Assembly: GCF_002209535.1 (NCBI RefSeq)
Contig: NZ_NJIG01000004.1
Coordinates: forward strand, 62,001 to 126,000
Direction: 5' to 3'
Source of the DNA: Achromobacter marplatensis
GTDB taxonomy: Bacteria; Pseudomonadota; Gammaproteobacteria; Burkholderiales; Burkholderiaceae_B
Length of the DNA stretch: 64,000 nt
Below the pieces are notes generated by a model that was not told the DNA's origin, did not search any database, and worked only from the letters and a program-made list of their open reading frames with translations. Shown here in pieces: positions 16,080 through 24,678 of the stretch (positions are counted from its first letter, which is position 1; every line of letters begins with the position of its first letter). The position numbers were made by a program, and so were the translations under genes.

Positions 16080-16972
16080 GCAAGGAACCCGAATTCCTGA
16101 CCCGCGCGCACGATCCGGCTGACCCCAGCCCGTGGCTGGCCTTGTACCTGGACCGCAGCACGCCCTTGCCGGACAAGGTGAAGAAGGCCTGGCTGACGGA
16201 TTCCAGCTGCGCGTCGCGCCAGTACCTGCTGCCGTTCCTGCGGCCGCTGGCACGCGCCTTCATCATCCTGATCCAGGTGATCAAGACGTTCCTGCCGCGC
16301 CGCTGGTCGCATTCGAAGCTGCTGCACCGCATCCTGGCGTGGGGCCTCAAGCGCTTCGTGTCGCCCGAGGCCAACTGGCTGATCCTGCGGCACTTCCATC
16401 TGGGCGCGCAGGCGCTGGCGTTCATCGCCGCGAATTCGCCCGTGCCGATCACGACGCATCCACTGGAACCGCTAGAGATCGACGACTTGAAGGACGAGCT
16501 GTTCGTCAAACACGACCTGAACCTCTTCAACTTCGTCATCCGGTTGAACCAGGCGCTGCGCGAGGCGGGCGTGGAAATGCACGCGCCCGAATCCGTCGAT
16601 TTCTCGATGATCCAGGACCCGCCGCTCAAGCTGGAAGACATGCCGCAGGGCAAGCTGAACTTCCTGGACCTGCAGAGCGCCATCGAGCTGTTCACGCCGC
16701 TGTATCAGTTGATGCTGACCGACAACGATTTCTGGCGCGCGTGCAATTCGCTGCAGCTGGACGAGACCATCGGCATCTACGCGGCCAAGCTGCTGGGCGC
16801 GCCGCAGCATCTGATCCTGGTCAACAACAGCCATCCGCTGGTGCCCATGTCGACGCTGCGCGCGGGCTACCGCCTGGTGCTGCACGGCTTGTCGACCGAG
16901 ATGCTGCATAGCCTGTTGATGGAGATGAAGGCCGCGCAGCAGGGGGCGGAGCCGCCGGCGCCGATCGCGTAG
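16076..16972 (+). CDS. Unrecognised 298-residue protein of the lipid cluster
   Basis: It starts at an ATG overlapping the ketosynthase stop (ATGA), so it is tightly coupled to it. I do not recognise the family. Visible features are a likely membrane-associating stretch near residues 50-75 (LLPFLRPLARAFIILIQVIK followed by basic residues), a middle part with HFHLGAQALAFIAAN and DELFVKHDLNLFNFVIRLN, and an Ala/Pro-rich C-terminus. There is no signal peptide and no obvious catalytic motif beyond conserved-looking His residues. The coupling suggests a partner or tailoring role for the ketosynthase fusion product. Confidence 0.7.
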   Translation: MSKEPEFLTRAHDPADPSPWLALYLDRSTPLPDKVKKAWLTDSSCASRQYLLPFLRPLARAFIILIQVIKTFLPRRWSHSKLLHRILAWGLKRFVSPEANWLILRHFHLGAQALAFIAANSPVPITTHPLEPLEIDDLKDELFVKHDLNLFNFVIRLNQALREAGVEMHAPESVDFSMIQDPPLKLEDMPQGKLNFLDLQSAIELFTPLYQLMLTDNDFWRACNSLQLDETIGIYAAKLLGAPQHLILVNNSHPLVPMSTLRAGYRLVLHGLSTEMLHSLLMEMKAAQQGAEPPAPIA

Positions 16973-17050
16973 CGACTTGGTGTTGACCCTGCGTTACAGG
17001 GCGTAAGGTGCGCGTTATAGTCCGAGTCCCTATTACGGAAAGCGCCCGAC

Positions 17051-18334
17051 ATGCCTCAGCCCATTGAAGTTATTGCCACCGTCCTGTTCGCCGTGGCGGT
17101 CCTTCATACTTTTTCGGTGCCGGTCTTTGCGCGCCTGGCGCATCGCGGTGGCCCGCATGCGGGCTTCTGGCATCTGTTCTCGGAAGTCGAGGCCGTGTTC
17201 GGCGTGTGGGCCTTTGCGCTGATCGTGGCGATGGCGGCGCTGTCGGGTCCGGCCACCGCCATCAACTACATGGACACGCGCAACTTCACGGAGCCGCTGT
17301 TCGTCTTCGTGATCATGGTGGTGGCGGCCAGCCGGCCCATCCTGGAGCTGGTGGGGCTGCTGGTGCGCATCGTGGCGCGCGTGCTGCCGTTGCCGCGCGA
17401 GCTGGCCACGTTCTTCGTCGTGATGGCGCTGGTGCCGCTGGGCGGCTCGTTCATCACCGAGCCGGCCGCCATGACGCTGGCCGCCATCCTGCTGCGCGAC
17501 GCGTACTTCCGTACCAGCGGGCGCGCCGGCTTCAAATACCTGACCCTGGGCGTGCTGTTCGTGAACGTGTCGATCGGCGGCGTGCTGACGTCCTACGCCG
17601 CGCCGCCGGTGCTGATGGTGGCGTCCACCTTCGGCTGGGATTCCACCTACATGGTGCAGCACTTCGGCTGGCGCGCCGCGCTGGCGGTCTGCGTCAACGC
17701 CGCCATGCTCACCTTCATCTGCCGCAAGGCGCTGATGGAACGCTCGGTGGGCACGGGCGGGGGCGTGGACGCGCCGGAAGGGGCGGATTCGCGTCCCCCG
17801 GTGCCGGCCATCGTCATCCTGGTGCACCTGGTGTTCCTGGTGGCCGTGGTGCTGACCGCGCACCATCCGGCGATCTTCCTGGGCCTGCTGATGATGTTCA
17901 TCGGCTTCTCGGAAGCCTACAAGCGTCACCAGAACCGCCTGTTGATCAAGGAAGGCCTGATGGTGGGCTTCTTCCTGGCCGGGCTGGTGGTGCTGGGCGG
18001 TCTGCAGAAATGGTGGTTGCAGGACCTGCTGGGTGGACTGGAGCCGTTCGTGCTGTTCTGGGGCGCGACCGCGCTGACGGCCATCACCGACAACGCGGCG
18101 CTGACCTACCTGGGATCGCTGGTGGAAGGCACCAACGAGGCGTGGCGCTACATGCTGGTGGCCGGCGCGGTGACGGGGGGCGGGCTGACTGTGATCGCCA
18201 ATGCGCCCAACCCGGCGGGTTTCGCCATCCTGAAGAACCACTTCCCGGACGGCAGCATTTCGTCCGGCCGGCTGTTCCTGTCCGCCCTGGGGCCGACCCT
18301 GGTGGCGGCCGTGATGTTCCTGCTTCCCGTCTAG
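17051..18334 (+). CDS. Putative Na+/H+ antiporter (PF07399-type)
   Basis: A 427-residue polytopic membrane protein with roughly 10-12 hydrophobic helices. It has the pattern of the putative Na+/H+ antiporter family: an early FWHLFSEVEAVFGVWAF segment, LVPLGGSFITEPAAMTLAA, and late ALTAITDNAALTYLGSLVEG and NAPNPAGFAIL segments, reminiscent of NhaD/arsenite-type ion transporters. Ion specificity is not known. Seventy-eight bp separate it from the lipid cluster, so it could be on the same transcript, but no functional link is evident. Confidence 0.75.
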   Translation: MPQPIEVIATVLFAVAVLHTFSVPVFARLAHRGGPHAGFWHLFSEVEAVFGVWAFALIVAMAALSGPATAINYMDTRNFTEPLFVFVIMVVAASRPILELVGLLVRIVARVLPLPRELATFFVVMALVPLGGSFITEPAAMTLAAILLRDAYFRTSGRAGFKYLTLGVLFVNVSIGGVLTSYAAPPVLMVASTFGWDSTYMVQHFGWRAALAVCVNAAMLTFICRKALMERSVGTGGGVDAPEGADSRPPVPAIVILVHLVFLVAVVLTAHHPAIFLGLLMMFIGFSEAYKRHQNRLLIKEGLMVGFFLAGLVVLGGLQKWWLQDLLGGLEPFVLFWGATALTAITDNAALTYLGSLVEGTNEAWRYMLVAGAVTGGGLTVIANAPNPAGFAILKNHFPDGSISSGRLFLSALGPTLVAAVMFLLPV

Positions 18335-18541
18335 GGGAACGGCGCCGCCGCGCCCGGGGACAGCCCCCGGGACGGCGCTTGCCGCCCGCCCGGCGGGCCG
18401 GACACCGACGGTTCATGAAAAACCGCTAAAATTCAAGACTTTCCCCGTATTTTTTCCGGCCTTGCCCACCCGCCGCCCCGGACGCCTTCGTCCGGCGACT
18501 GACGGCTTTTGATTTGCCGGGCCCGCGCCTGGGAGCCCTTG

Positions 18542-18886
18542 ATGCCCATCTACGCTTATAAGTGCAGCGCCTGCGGCCATGCCAAAGACGTTCTGCAGAA
18601 GATTTCCGATGCGCCGCTTTCGGTTTGCCCCGAATGCGGCCAAAGCACGTTTTCCAAGCAGGTGACCGCGGCTGGATTCCAGCTCAAGGGCTCCGGCTGG
18701 TACGTCACCGATTTCCGCGGCAACGGCAATGGCGGCGGCAGCGCCGCCAGCACGTCCGCGTCCGCCTCCGGTGACGGCGCGGCACCCGCCGCCGCACCGG
18801 CTGCTACGCCGGCCCCGGCTGCCGCAGCGCCGGCCGCCGGATCGCCGGCCGCCGGGTCGCCGGCCGCCGGATCGTCTACGGCGTAG
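18542..18886 (+). CDS. FmdB-family zinc-ribbon protein
   Basis: A 114-residue protein. The first 60 residues are the FmdB zinc ribbon, with paired CxxC motifs (YKCSACGHAKD; SVCPECGQ) followed by FQLKGSGWYVTDF. The rest is a Ser/Ala/Pro/Gly low-complexity tail with tandem GSPAA units. FmdB proteins are small putative regulatory or assembly proteins of unclear function. The order fmdB-DUF502-aspS is conserved in related betaproteobacteria. The ATG at 18542 is internal to a longer frame but starts the zinc ribbon exactly. Confidence 0.85.
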   Translation: MPIYAYKCSACGHAKDVLQKISDAPLSVCPECGQSTFSKQVTAAGFQLKGSGWYVTDFRGNGNGGGSAASTSASASGDGAAPAAAPAATPAPAAAAPAAGSPAAGSPAAGSSTA

Positions 18887-18896
18887 ATCGCACGCC

Positions 18897-19568
18897 ATGC
18901 GGATGCGCCTCATCAAAAAGTACTTCATCACCGGCCTGCTGATCTGGGTTCCCCTGGTCATCACGGTGTGGGTGCTGGGTCTGCTGGTCGCCACCCTGGA
19001 AGGGTTCGTGCCTGGCTTCCTGTCGTCCGAATCGCTATTCGGCATCGACATCCCCGGCTTCCGCTTCGTCCTGGTCATTGTGGTGGTGCTGATGACGGGC
19101 GTGTTTGCGGCAAACCTGATCGGCCGTACCATGGTGGACCAGTGGGAAAACCTGCTGGGCCGCATTCCGTTGGTGCGCTCGATCTACAACTCGGTCAAGC
19201 AGGTCAGCGATACGGTGCTTGCCCCGAACGGCCAGGCGTTCCGCCGCGCGGTGCTCGTGCAATACCCGCGCGCGGGCTCCTGGACCATTGCTTTTGTCAC
19301 CGGCACGCCCAGCGGTGAAGTGGCCAGCCTGTTGCCCGGCGACCACATCAGCGTGTATGTGCCGACGACGCCGAACCCCACGTCCGGCTTCTTCCTGATG
19401 GTGCCTCGCGCTGACGCGATCGACCTTCAGATGAGCGTGGACGCGGCATTGAAGTACATCGTTTCCATGGGCGTTGTCGCCCCGGCCCAGGCGCCCGCGC
19501 CCGTGGACCGGCCGGCCCCGCTCTCTCCGGCGCCTGGCGTGCAAGACGCGCCTCGCGCCGATTCGTAA
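18897..19568 (+). CDS. DUF502 membrane protein
   Basis: A 223-residue protein with two N-terminal transmembrane helices ([20 protein letters not shown] and a second at about residues 55-75) and the DUF502 core ([51 protein letters not shown]). The function is unknown. It starts 10 bp after fmdB and is followed by aspS, as in other Burkholderiales. The Pro/Ala-rich C-terminus is likely disordered. Confidence 0.85.
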   Translation: MRMRLIKKYFITGLLIWVPLVITVWVLGLLVATLEGFVPGFLSSESLFGIDIPGFRFVLVIVVVLMTGVFAANLIGRTMVDQWENLLGRIPLVRSIYNSVKQVSDTVLAPNGQAFRRAVLVQYPRAGSWTIAFVTGTPSGEVASLLPGDHISVYVPTTPNPTSGFFLMVPRADAIDLQMSVDAALKYIVSMGVVAPAQAPAPVDRPAPLSPAPGVQDAPRADS

Positions 19569-19608
19569 CCCTTACGCTCAAACTAAGCACACAACGGAGT
19601 CATCCCGC

Positions 19609-21396
19609 ATGCGTACCTGCTACACCGGCCAGGTTTGCCGTGACCATCTCGGCCAGACCGTCACCCTGTACGGCTGGGTGAACCGCCGCCGCGACCACGG
19701 CGGGGTCATCTTCATCGACTTGCGCGACCGCGCGGGCCTGGCCCAGATCGTGTTCGATCCGGACAACGCCGCCTTCGCCACCGCCGAACGCCTGCGCAAC
19801 GAATTCTGCGTCCGCGTCACCGGCCTGGTGCGCGAGCGTCCGGCCGGTACCGCCAACAGCGAACTGGCTTCGGGTGAAATCGAAGTGCTGTGCAAGGAAG
19901 TCGAGATCCTGAACGCGTCGGTCACGCCGCCATTCCAGCTGGACGACGACAACCTGTCGGAAACGACCCGCCTGACGCACCGCGTGCTGGACCTGCGCCG
20001 CCCGCAGATGCAGCGCAACCTGATGCTGCGCTACCGCGTGTCGATCGAAACGCGCAAGTTCCTGGACCAGTTGGGCTTCATCGACATCGAAACCCCGATG
20101 CTGGCCAAGAGCACGCCGGAAGGCGCGCGCGACTACTTGGTGCCCTCGCGCGTGAACGCCGGCCACTTCTTCGCGCTGCCGCAGTCGCCGCAGCTGTTCA
20201 AGCAGATGCTGATGGTGTCGGGCTTTGACCGCTACTACCAGATCACCAAGTGCTTCCGCGACGAAGACCTGCGCGCTGACCGCCAGCCCGAATTCACCCA
20301 GATCGACTGCGAAACCTCGTTCCTGAACGAGTTCGAGATCCGTGAAATCTTCGAAAACCTGATCCGCCACGTGTTCAAGGTGGTGCAGGGCGTCGAGCTG
20401 GCGTCGCCGTTCCCCATCATGCCGTGGACGGAAGCGATGCGCCGCTACGGTTCGGACAAGCCGGACCTGCGTGTGAAGCTCGAATTCACCGACATCACCG
20501 ACGTGATGCGCGATGTGGACTTCAAGGTATTCGCCGCCGCCGCCACGGCGCCCGGCAGCCGCGTGGTCGCCCTGCGCGTGCCCGGTGGTGCGGAAATGTC
20601 GCGTAGCGAAATCGACGCCTATACGCAATTTGTCGGCATCTACGGCGCCAAGGGCCTGGCCTACATCAAAGTCAACGAAGTGGCCAAGGGCCGTGACGGC
20701 CTGCAATCGCCCATCGTCAAGAACCTGCACGACGCTGCGCTGGCTGAACTGGTCAAGCGCACCGGCGCGCAAGACGGCGACATCATTTTCTTCGGCGCGG
20801 ATCGCGAGAAGGTCGTCAACGACGCCATCGGCGCGCTGCGCGTGAAGATCGGCCACAGCGAATTCGGCAAGAAGACCGGCCTGTTCGAAGCCGGTTGGCA
20901 GCCGCTGTGGGTGGTCGACTTCCCGATGTTCGAATACGACGAAGAAGACGGCCGCTACACCGCCGCCCACCACCCGTTCACCAGCCCGAAGGATGGCCAC
21001 GAAGACTTCCTGGAAACCGATCCCAGCAAGGCGTTCGCCAAGGCCTACGACATGGTGCTGAACGGTTGGGAAATCGGCGGCGGCTCGGTCCGTATCCACC
21101 GCGAAGAAGTCCAGAGCAAGGTGTTCCGCGCACTGAAGATCGGCGCCGAGGAAGCCCGCGAGAAGTTCGGCTACCTGCTGGATGCGCTGCAGTACGGCGC
21201 GCCTCCGCACGGCGGCATCGCCTTCGGCCTGGACCGCATCGTCACGATGATGACCGGCGCCGAATCGATCCGCGACGTGATCGCCTTCCCGAAGACGCAG
21301 CGCGCGCAGGATCTGCTGACGCAAGCGCCGTCGGAAGTCGATGAAAAGCAACTGCGCGAATTGCACATTCGGTTGCGTAACGTCGACAATAAGTAA
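19609..21396 (+). CDS. aspS: Aspartyl-tRNA synthetase
   Basis: A 595-residue class II synthetase of the bacterial type. It has an N-terminal OB fold ([20 protein letters not shown]), motif 1 and 2 region ([28 protein letters not shown]), the bacterial GAD insert (about 290-420), and motif 3 ([16 protein letters not shown]). It charges tRNA-Asp in the cytosol. The ATG at 19609 is preceded by GGAG. A palindromic extragenic repeat begins immediately after the stop. Confidence 0.97.
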   Translation: MRTCYTGQVCRDHLGQTVTLYGWVNRRRDHGGVIFIDLRDRAGLAQIVFDPDNAAFATAERLRNEFCVRVTGLVRERPAGTANSELASGEIEVLCKEVEILNASVTPPFQLDDDNLSETTRLTHRVLDLRRPQMQRNLMLRYRVSIETRKFLDQLGFIDIETPMLAKSTPEGARDYLVPSRVNAGHFFALPQSPQLFKQMLMVSGFDRYYQITKCFRDEDLRADRQPEFTQIDCETSFLNEFEIREIFENLIRHVFKVVQGVELASPFPIMPWTEAMRRYGSDKPDLRVKLEFTDITDVMRDVDFKVFAAAATAPGSRVVALRVPGGAEMSRSEIDAYTQFVGIYGAKGLAYIKVNEVAKGRDGLQSPIVKNLHDAALAELVKRTGAQDGDIIFFGADREKVVNDAIGALRVKIGHSEFGKKTGLFEAGWQPLWVVDFPMFEYDEEDGRYTAAHHPFTSPKDGHEDFLETDPSKAFAKAYDMVLNGWEIGGGSVRIHREEVQSKVFRALKIGAEEAREKFGYLLDALQYGAPPHGGIAFGLDRIVTMMTGAESIRDVIAFPKTQRAQDLLTQAPSEVDEKQLRELHIRLRNVDNK

Positions 21397-21475
21397 TCCC
21401 CCCCGAGGCGCCGGGGCGCCTCCCCCCCAGGGGGGCGCCTCGCGGGACCGGCGGAGCCGGATCCTCGGCGGCCCG
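21397..21475 (+). repeat. Palindromic extragenic repeat, copy 2
   Basis: It starts right after the aspS stop codon with a C run, CGAGGCGCC, GGCGCCTCCCCCCC-AGGGGGGCGCC, then GGGACCGGCGGAGCCGGATCC and GGCGGCCC. It matches copy 1 (9166-9243) block for block and keeps the same orientation to the preceding gene. Confidence 0.7.
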
Positions 21476-21575
21476 GATTGTGCGGCGGCACTTGCTTGCG
21501 GTGTGTTGCGTTGCTTTTGTGGCGTCGCTGCTCGTTGGTGTTCTGTTGCGGCAAGGGTTCGCTGAATTGGAGTAA

Positions 21576-21611
21576 TCTGGCAAACGCCGCTTTCCGGCGG
21601 TGCTTGCCAGA
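21576..21611. other. Stem-loop upstream of the nuclease gene
   Basis: TCTGGCAA / TTGCCAGA outer arms with an inner CGCCG/CGGCG stem. It lies 55 bp before the nuclease start and is G/T-rich in its surroundings. It may stabilise or regulate the downstream message; no T run follows. Confidence 0.35.
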
Positions 21612-21666
21612 GTCGCTCTTGGGCCTGGCTAGTGGTTCCTCTGCTTTCAAAGGCGCCATCGCTTTT

Positions 21667-22533
21667 ATGTCGCTCATCCGTGTCGTCAGCTACAACATCC
21701 ACAAGGGCCGTTCGGCATTGGGCCGGCGCGATTCCCTGAATGAACTGCGCTTAGGGCTCTACGGCCTGCGCCCCGATCTGGTCTTCCTGCAGGAAGTCCA
21801 AGGTCGCAACGAGCAGAAATCCCTGCTCGATGCCCAACACGAATCCCTTGCCGCCGCCTTGCGGCTGGATGTGGCCTACGGCCGCAACGCCATCCGCCAC
21901 GCGACGGACCATGGCAACGCGCTGCTGTCGCGCTTTCCCATTCTTGACCACGAAAACCTGGACATCTCCGACCATCGGTTGGAGCAACGCGGCCTGCTGC
22001 ATGCGCGCGTCGAGCTCGATGGCCGAGCGGTGCATTGCTTCGTGGTGCACTTGGGCCTGTTCGCCGGTAGCCGCACCCGCCAGGTCCTGGCGTTGACCGA
22101 GCGTATCCGGCGCATGGTGCCGGACGGCGAGCCCATCCTGATCGCGGGTGATTTCAACGACTGGAATGACCGGCTTGCGCCGCTGTTTGTGCAGCAGCTT
22201 GGCCTGTACGAAGTGTTCTCGCATGCACCGCGTAGCCATGGCGGTGAATTGCCGCGCCTGCGTGATTCCGTCAAACGGCTGAGCAATGCGCTGCGAGGTC
22301 TGCCCAATAGCGGCCTGTCCGTCATGGAACGCAACAATCAGCTGGGCATGGAGGGCAGTTCGCGCCTGCTGCTGCCGCCGCCCCGAACCTTCCCGGCCGT
22401 GTTCCCGTGGTTCCGTCTGGACCGCATCTACCAGCGCGGCTTCGCTGTGCGCAGCGCCCGTGTGCTGCGCGGCCGCGAATGGGCGCGGCTATCCGATCAC
22501 TCTCCGTTGCTGGCCGAACTGGAACTCCCGTGA
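21667..22533 (+). CDS. Endonuclease/exonuclease/phosphatase family protein
   Basis: A 288-residue member of the DNase I-like metal-dependent phosphoesterase fold. Motifs are RVVSYNIHKG, LVFLQEV (metal Glu), GNALLSRFP, LIAGDFNDW, FRLDRIY and LSDHSPLLAEL (catalytic Asp-His). Homologues act on DNA, phospholipids or inositol phosphates; the overlap (GTGA) with a cardiolipin synthase gene downstream suggests a phospholipid-linked role. The upstream frame is open, but the ATG at 21667 starts the conserved core. Confidence 0.85.
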   Translation: MSLIRVVSYNIHKGRSALGRRDSLNELRLGLYGLRPDLVFLQEVQGRNEQKSLLDAQHESLAAALRLDVAYGRNAIRHATDHGNALLSRFPILDHENLDISDHRLEQRGLLHARVELDGRAVHCFVVHLGLFAGSRTRQVLALTERIRRMVPDGEPILIAGDFNDWNDRLAPLFVQQLGLYEVFSHAPRSHGGELPRLRDSVKRLSNALRGLPNSGLSVMERNNQLGMEGSSRLLLPPPRTFPAVFPWFRLDRIYQRGFAVRSARVLRGREWARLSDHSPLLAELELP

Positions 22534-23741
22534 AGGCCGAGCAGGTCAAGCTGGAATGGACCGACGGCAACAGCATCCGCCTGTTGCAGAACGGCGCCGA
22601 CTTCTTTCCCGCGCTGTGCGCGGCCATCGATGCCGCCCAGTTCAGCGTGCATCTGGAAACCTACATCTTTATGCTGGACCGCACCGGGTTGCGGGTGCTG
22701 GAATGCTTGGCCGCGGCGGCCCGGCGCGGCGTGAAGGTGCGGGTGGTGCTGGATGGTTTCGGCAGCGCGATGAACGTCGACGCCGTACGCGCAAGGCTGC
22801 TTGAAGCCGGCGCGCAATGCCGCATTTTCCGACCCGAACCGCGGTGGTTCGCGCGCCTTATTCCGTCGCGCAGCCGCTTGCGACGGCTGCATCGGAAGGT
22901 CACCATCGTGGATGGAAGCATCGCCTTCATCGGCGGCATCAACGTCATCGACGACTACGACGATCTGGACCCCACGGACGGCATTTCGGCGCCGCGCTTC
23001 GACTTCGCCGTGCAGGTGGAAGGGCCGCTGGTCACCGATGCGGCCTACGCGCAAGACCTGCTGTGGGTGCGCCTGAACTGGGCGCGCCTGCGGCGCCATC
23101 CGCGCGACTGGAACCGTATGCGGCTGACCAAGCCGCACCATGCCCCTGTCGCCCCATGCGGCACGTTGCGGGCGGCGCTGGTGTTGCGCGACAACCTGCG
23201 CTACCGGCAGACGTTCGAACGCGCCTACCTGTACGGCATCACGCAGGCGCGCCGCGACATCCTGATCGCCAACGCGTACTTCTTTCCGGGCCGCCAGTTT
23301 CGCCGTGCGCTGGCAAAAGCCGCCGCCCGCGGCGTGCGGGTACGGCTGCTGCTGCAAGGCAAGGTCGAATACCGCATGCAGTACCACGCCACCCGGTCGC
23401 TGTATGACCAGCTGCTGCGCGACGGGATCGAGATCTATGAATACATGCCGAGCTACCTGCACGCCAAGGTCGCAGTGATCGACAACGTGGCTACTGTGGG
23501 CTCGTCCAACCTGGACCCTTTCAGCCTGCTGCTGGCGCGCGAGGCCAACGTCGTCGTGGACGACCAGCCCTTCGCCTGGGACTTGCAGGAACGCCTGGAA
23601 ACGGCCATCCGAGACGGCGGCCACTTCATCCGTCCGTTGGAATACCAGCGCCGCGGCTGGGTGCGGCGCTGGGTGGATGCGGCGTCCTACACGCTGCTGC
23701 GCATCGGTGTGGCGCTGACGGGCACGTCGGATAAGTACTAA
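22530..23741 (+). CDS. clsB: Cardiolipin synthase B-like phospholipase D protein
   Basis: A 403-residue protein with two HKD motifs: His121-Lys123-Asp128 (HRKVTIVDGS) and His311-Lys313-Asp318 (HAKVAVIDN). It has no N-terminal transmembrane helices, as in the ClsB/YbhO branch. It transfers phosphatidyl groups between phospholipids to make cardiolipin at the inner membrane. The GTG start overlaps the nuclease stop codon; the two genes were co-retained, as in E. coli ybhO-ybhP, where an endonuclease-fold protein neighbours ClsB. Confidence 0.9.
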   Translation: MKAEQVKLEWTDGNSIRLLQNGADFFPALCAAIDAAQFSVHLETYIFMLDRTGLRVLECLAAAARRGVKVRVVLDGFGSAMNVDAVRARLLEAGAQCRIFRPEPRWFARLIPSRSRLRRLHRKVTIVDGSIAFIGGINVIDDYDDLDPTDGISAPRFDFAVQVEGPLVTDAAYAQDLLWVRLNWARLRRHPRDWNRMRLTKPHHAPVAPCGTLRAALVLRDNLRYRQTFERAYLYGITQARRDILIANAYFFPGRQFRRALAKAAARGVRVRLLLQGKVEYRMQYHATRSLYDQLLRDGIEIYEYMPSYLHAKVAVIDNVATVGSSNLDPFSLLLAREANVVVDDQPFAWDLQERLETAIRDGGHFIRPLEYQRRGWVRRWVDAASYTLLRIGVALTGTSDKY

Positions 23742-23763
23742 GCGCGCGGCTCAAGCGCGAGGT

Positions 23764-24633
23764 TCACACGCGTCGCTTGATCAGCCCCAGCGCCAGGGCG
23801 GTGCCCACCAGGATGATGGCCGCGCCCACCGCGATGGACGGCGTGATGCGTTCGTCCAGGAACCACGCGCCCCACACCACGCCGAAGATCGGCACCAGGA
23901 AGGTCACGCTGACGGCGCCGGTCGGGCCGACGTTGGCGATCAGGCGGAAAAAGATGATGTAGGCCGCGCCGGTGCACACGACTGCTAGCAGGATGGTGGA
24001 GATCCACGCCGCCATCGAGGCGGGCGTTTCAGGCCACGCGGAGATGGCCAGGGGCAGCAGCACGAGCGACGCCGCGATCATGCTGCCGGTGGCGCTGGCC
24101 AAGGCGTCCACGCCGGTCAGAAAGCGCTTGGTCCAGTTCGCGGCGATGCCGTAGAAGATGGGCGCCGATACGGCGGCCAGCACCGCCGGCCCCGTGCCGC
24201 CCGCCTGGAAGTTCAGCTTGTCCCACACCAGCACGATGATGCCCAGGAACCCGATCATCAGGCCCAGGGAACGCATCCACGGCAGCCTGTCCTTCAGCCA
24301 AAGCCATCCGACGACCGCGCCCCATACCGGGGTCACCGCGTTGGCCACCGACAGGAAGCCGGCGCCCAGGGATTGGGCCGCGTAGGCGTACAGCAGGAAG
24401 GGTATGGCGGCGTTCAGGGTGCCAACCACCAGCAGCGCCTTCCAGTGCCGGGCGATCACCGGCAGCTTGCCGCGCCACATGGCCGCGGGCAGCAGGAACA
24501 GCGCGGCCAGGCCGACACGAAGCTCGATCAGCGCGATCGGACCGAAATCGCCGACGGCGACGCGCATGAACAGGAAGGAGCCGCCCCAGACCGCCGCAAG
24601 CAGCAGCAGGTCCAGCAGATTGCGTTGACGCAT
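23764..24633 (-). CDS. EamA-family (DMT) transporter
   Basis: A 289-residue membrane protein with ten hydrophobic helices in two EamA repeats (first RNLLDLLLLAAVWGGSFLFMRVAVGDFGPI; second ATGSMIAASLVLLPLA onward). DMT exporters move amino acids and other metabolites across the inner membrane. No substrate can be named. It converges with clsB (22-bp gap). Confidence 0.85.
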   Translation of the reverse strand: MRQRNLLDLLLLAAVWGGSFLFMRVAVGDFGPIALIELRVGLAALFLLPAAMWRGKLPVIARHWKALLVVGTLNAAIPFLLYAYAAQSLGAGFLSVANAVTPVWGAVVGWLWLKDRLPWMRSLGLMIGFLGIIVLVWDKLNFQAGGTGPAVLAAVSAPIFYGIAANWTKRFLTGVDALASATGSMIAASLVLLPLAISAWPETPASMAAWISTILLAVVCTGAAYIIFFRLIANVGPTGAVSVTFLVPIFGVVWGAWFLDERITPSIAVGAAIILVGTALALGLIKRRV

Positions 24634-24678
24634 GGTTTGTCTCGGGTTTGCCTTTAGGGGGCGTGTCTGGGCTTGCGC

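Noticed and set aside
14130..16253. 707-residue minus-strand ORF opposite the ketosynthase fusion
   Set aside because: Gln/Arg/His-rich shadow frame with no motifs; the plus strand encodes a complete catalytic triad.
18352..18372. GC-rich stem CCCGGGG/CCCCCGGG after the antiporter gene
   Set aside because: No T run and a region of simple GC-rich composition; too weak to call a terminator.
18729..18886. GSPAA repeats at the FmdB C-terminus considered as a possible repeat element
   Set aside because: They are in-frame, low-complexity protein repeats and do not extend beyond the gene.
19600..21702. 700-residue minus-strand ORF opposite aspS
   Set aside because: Shadow of aspartyl-tRNA synthetase that also runs through the extragenic repeat.
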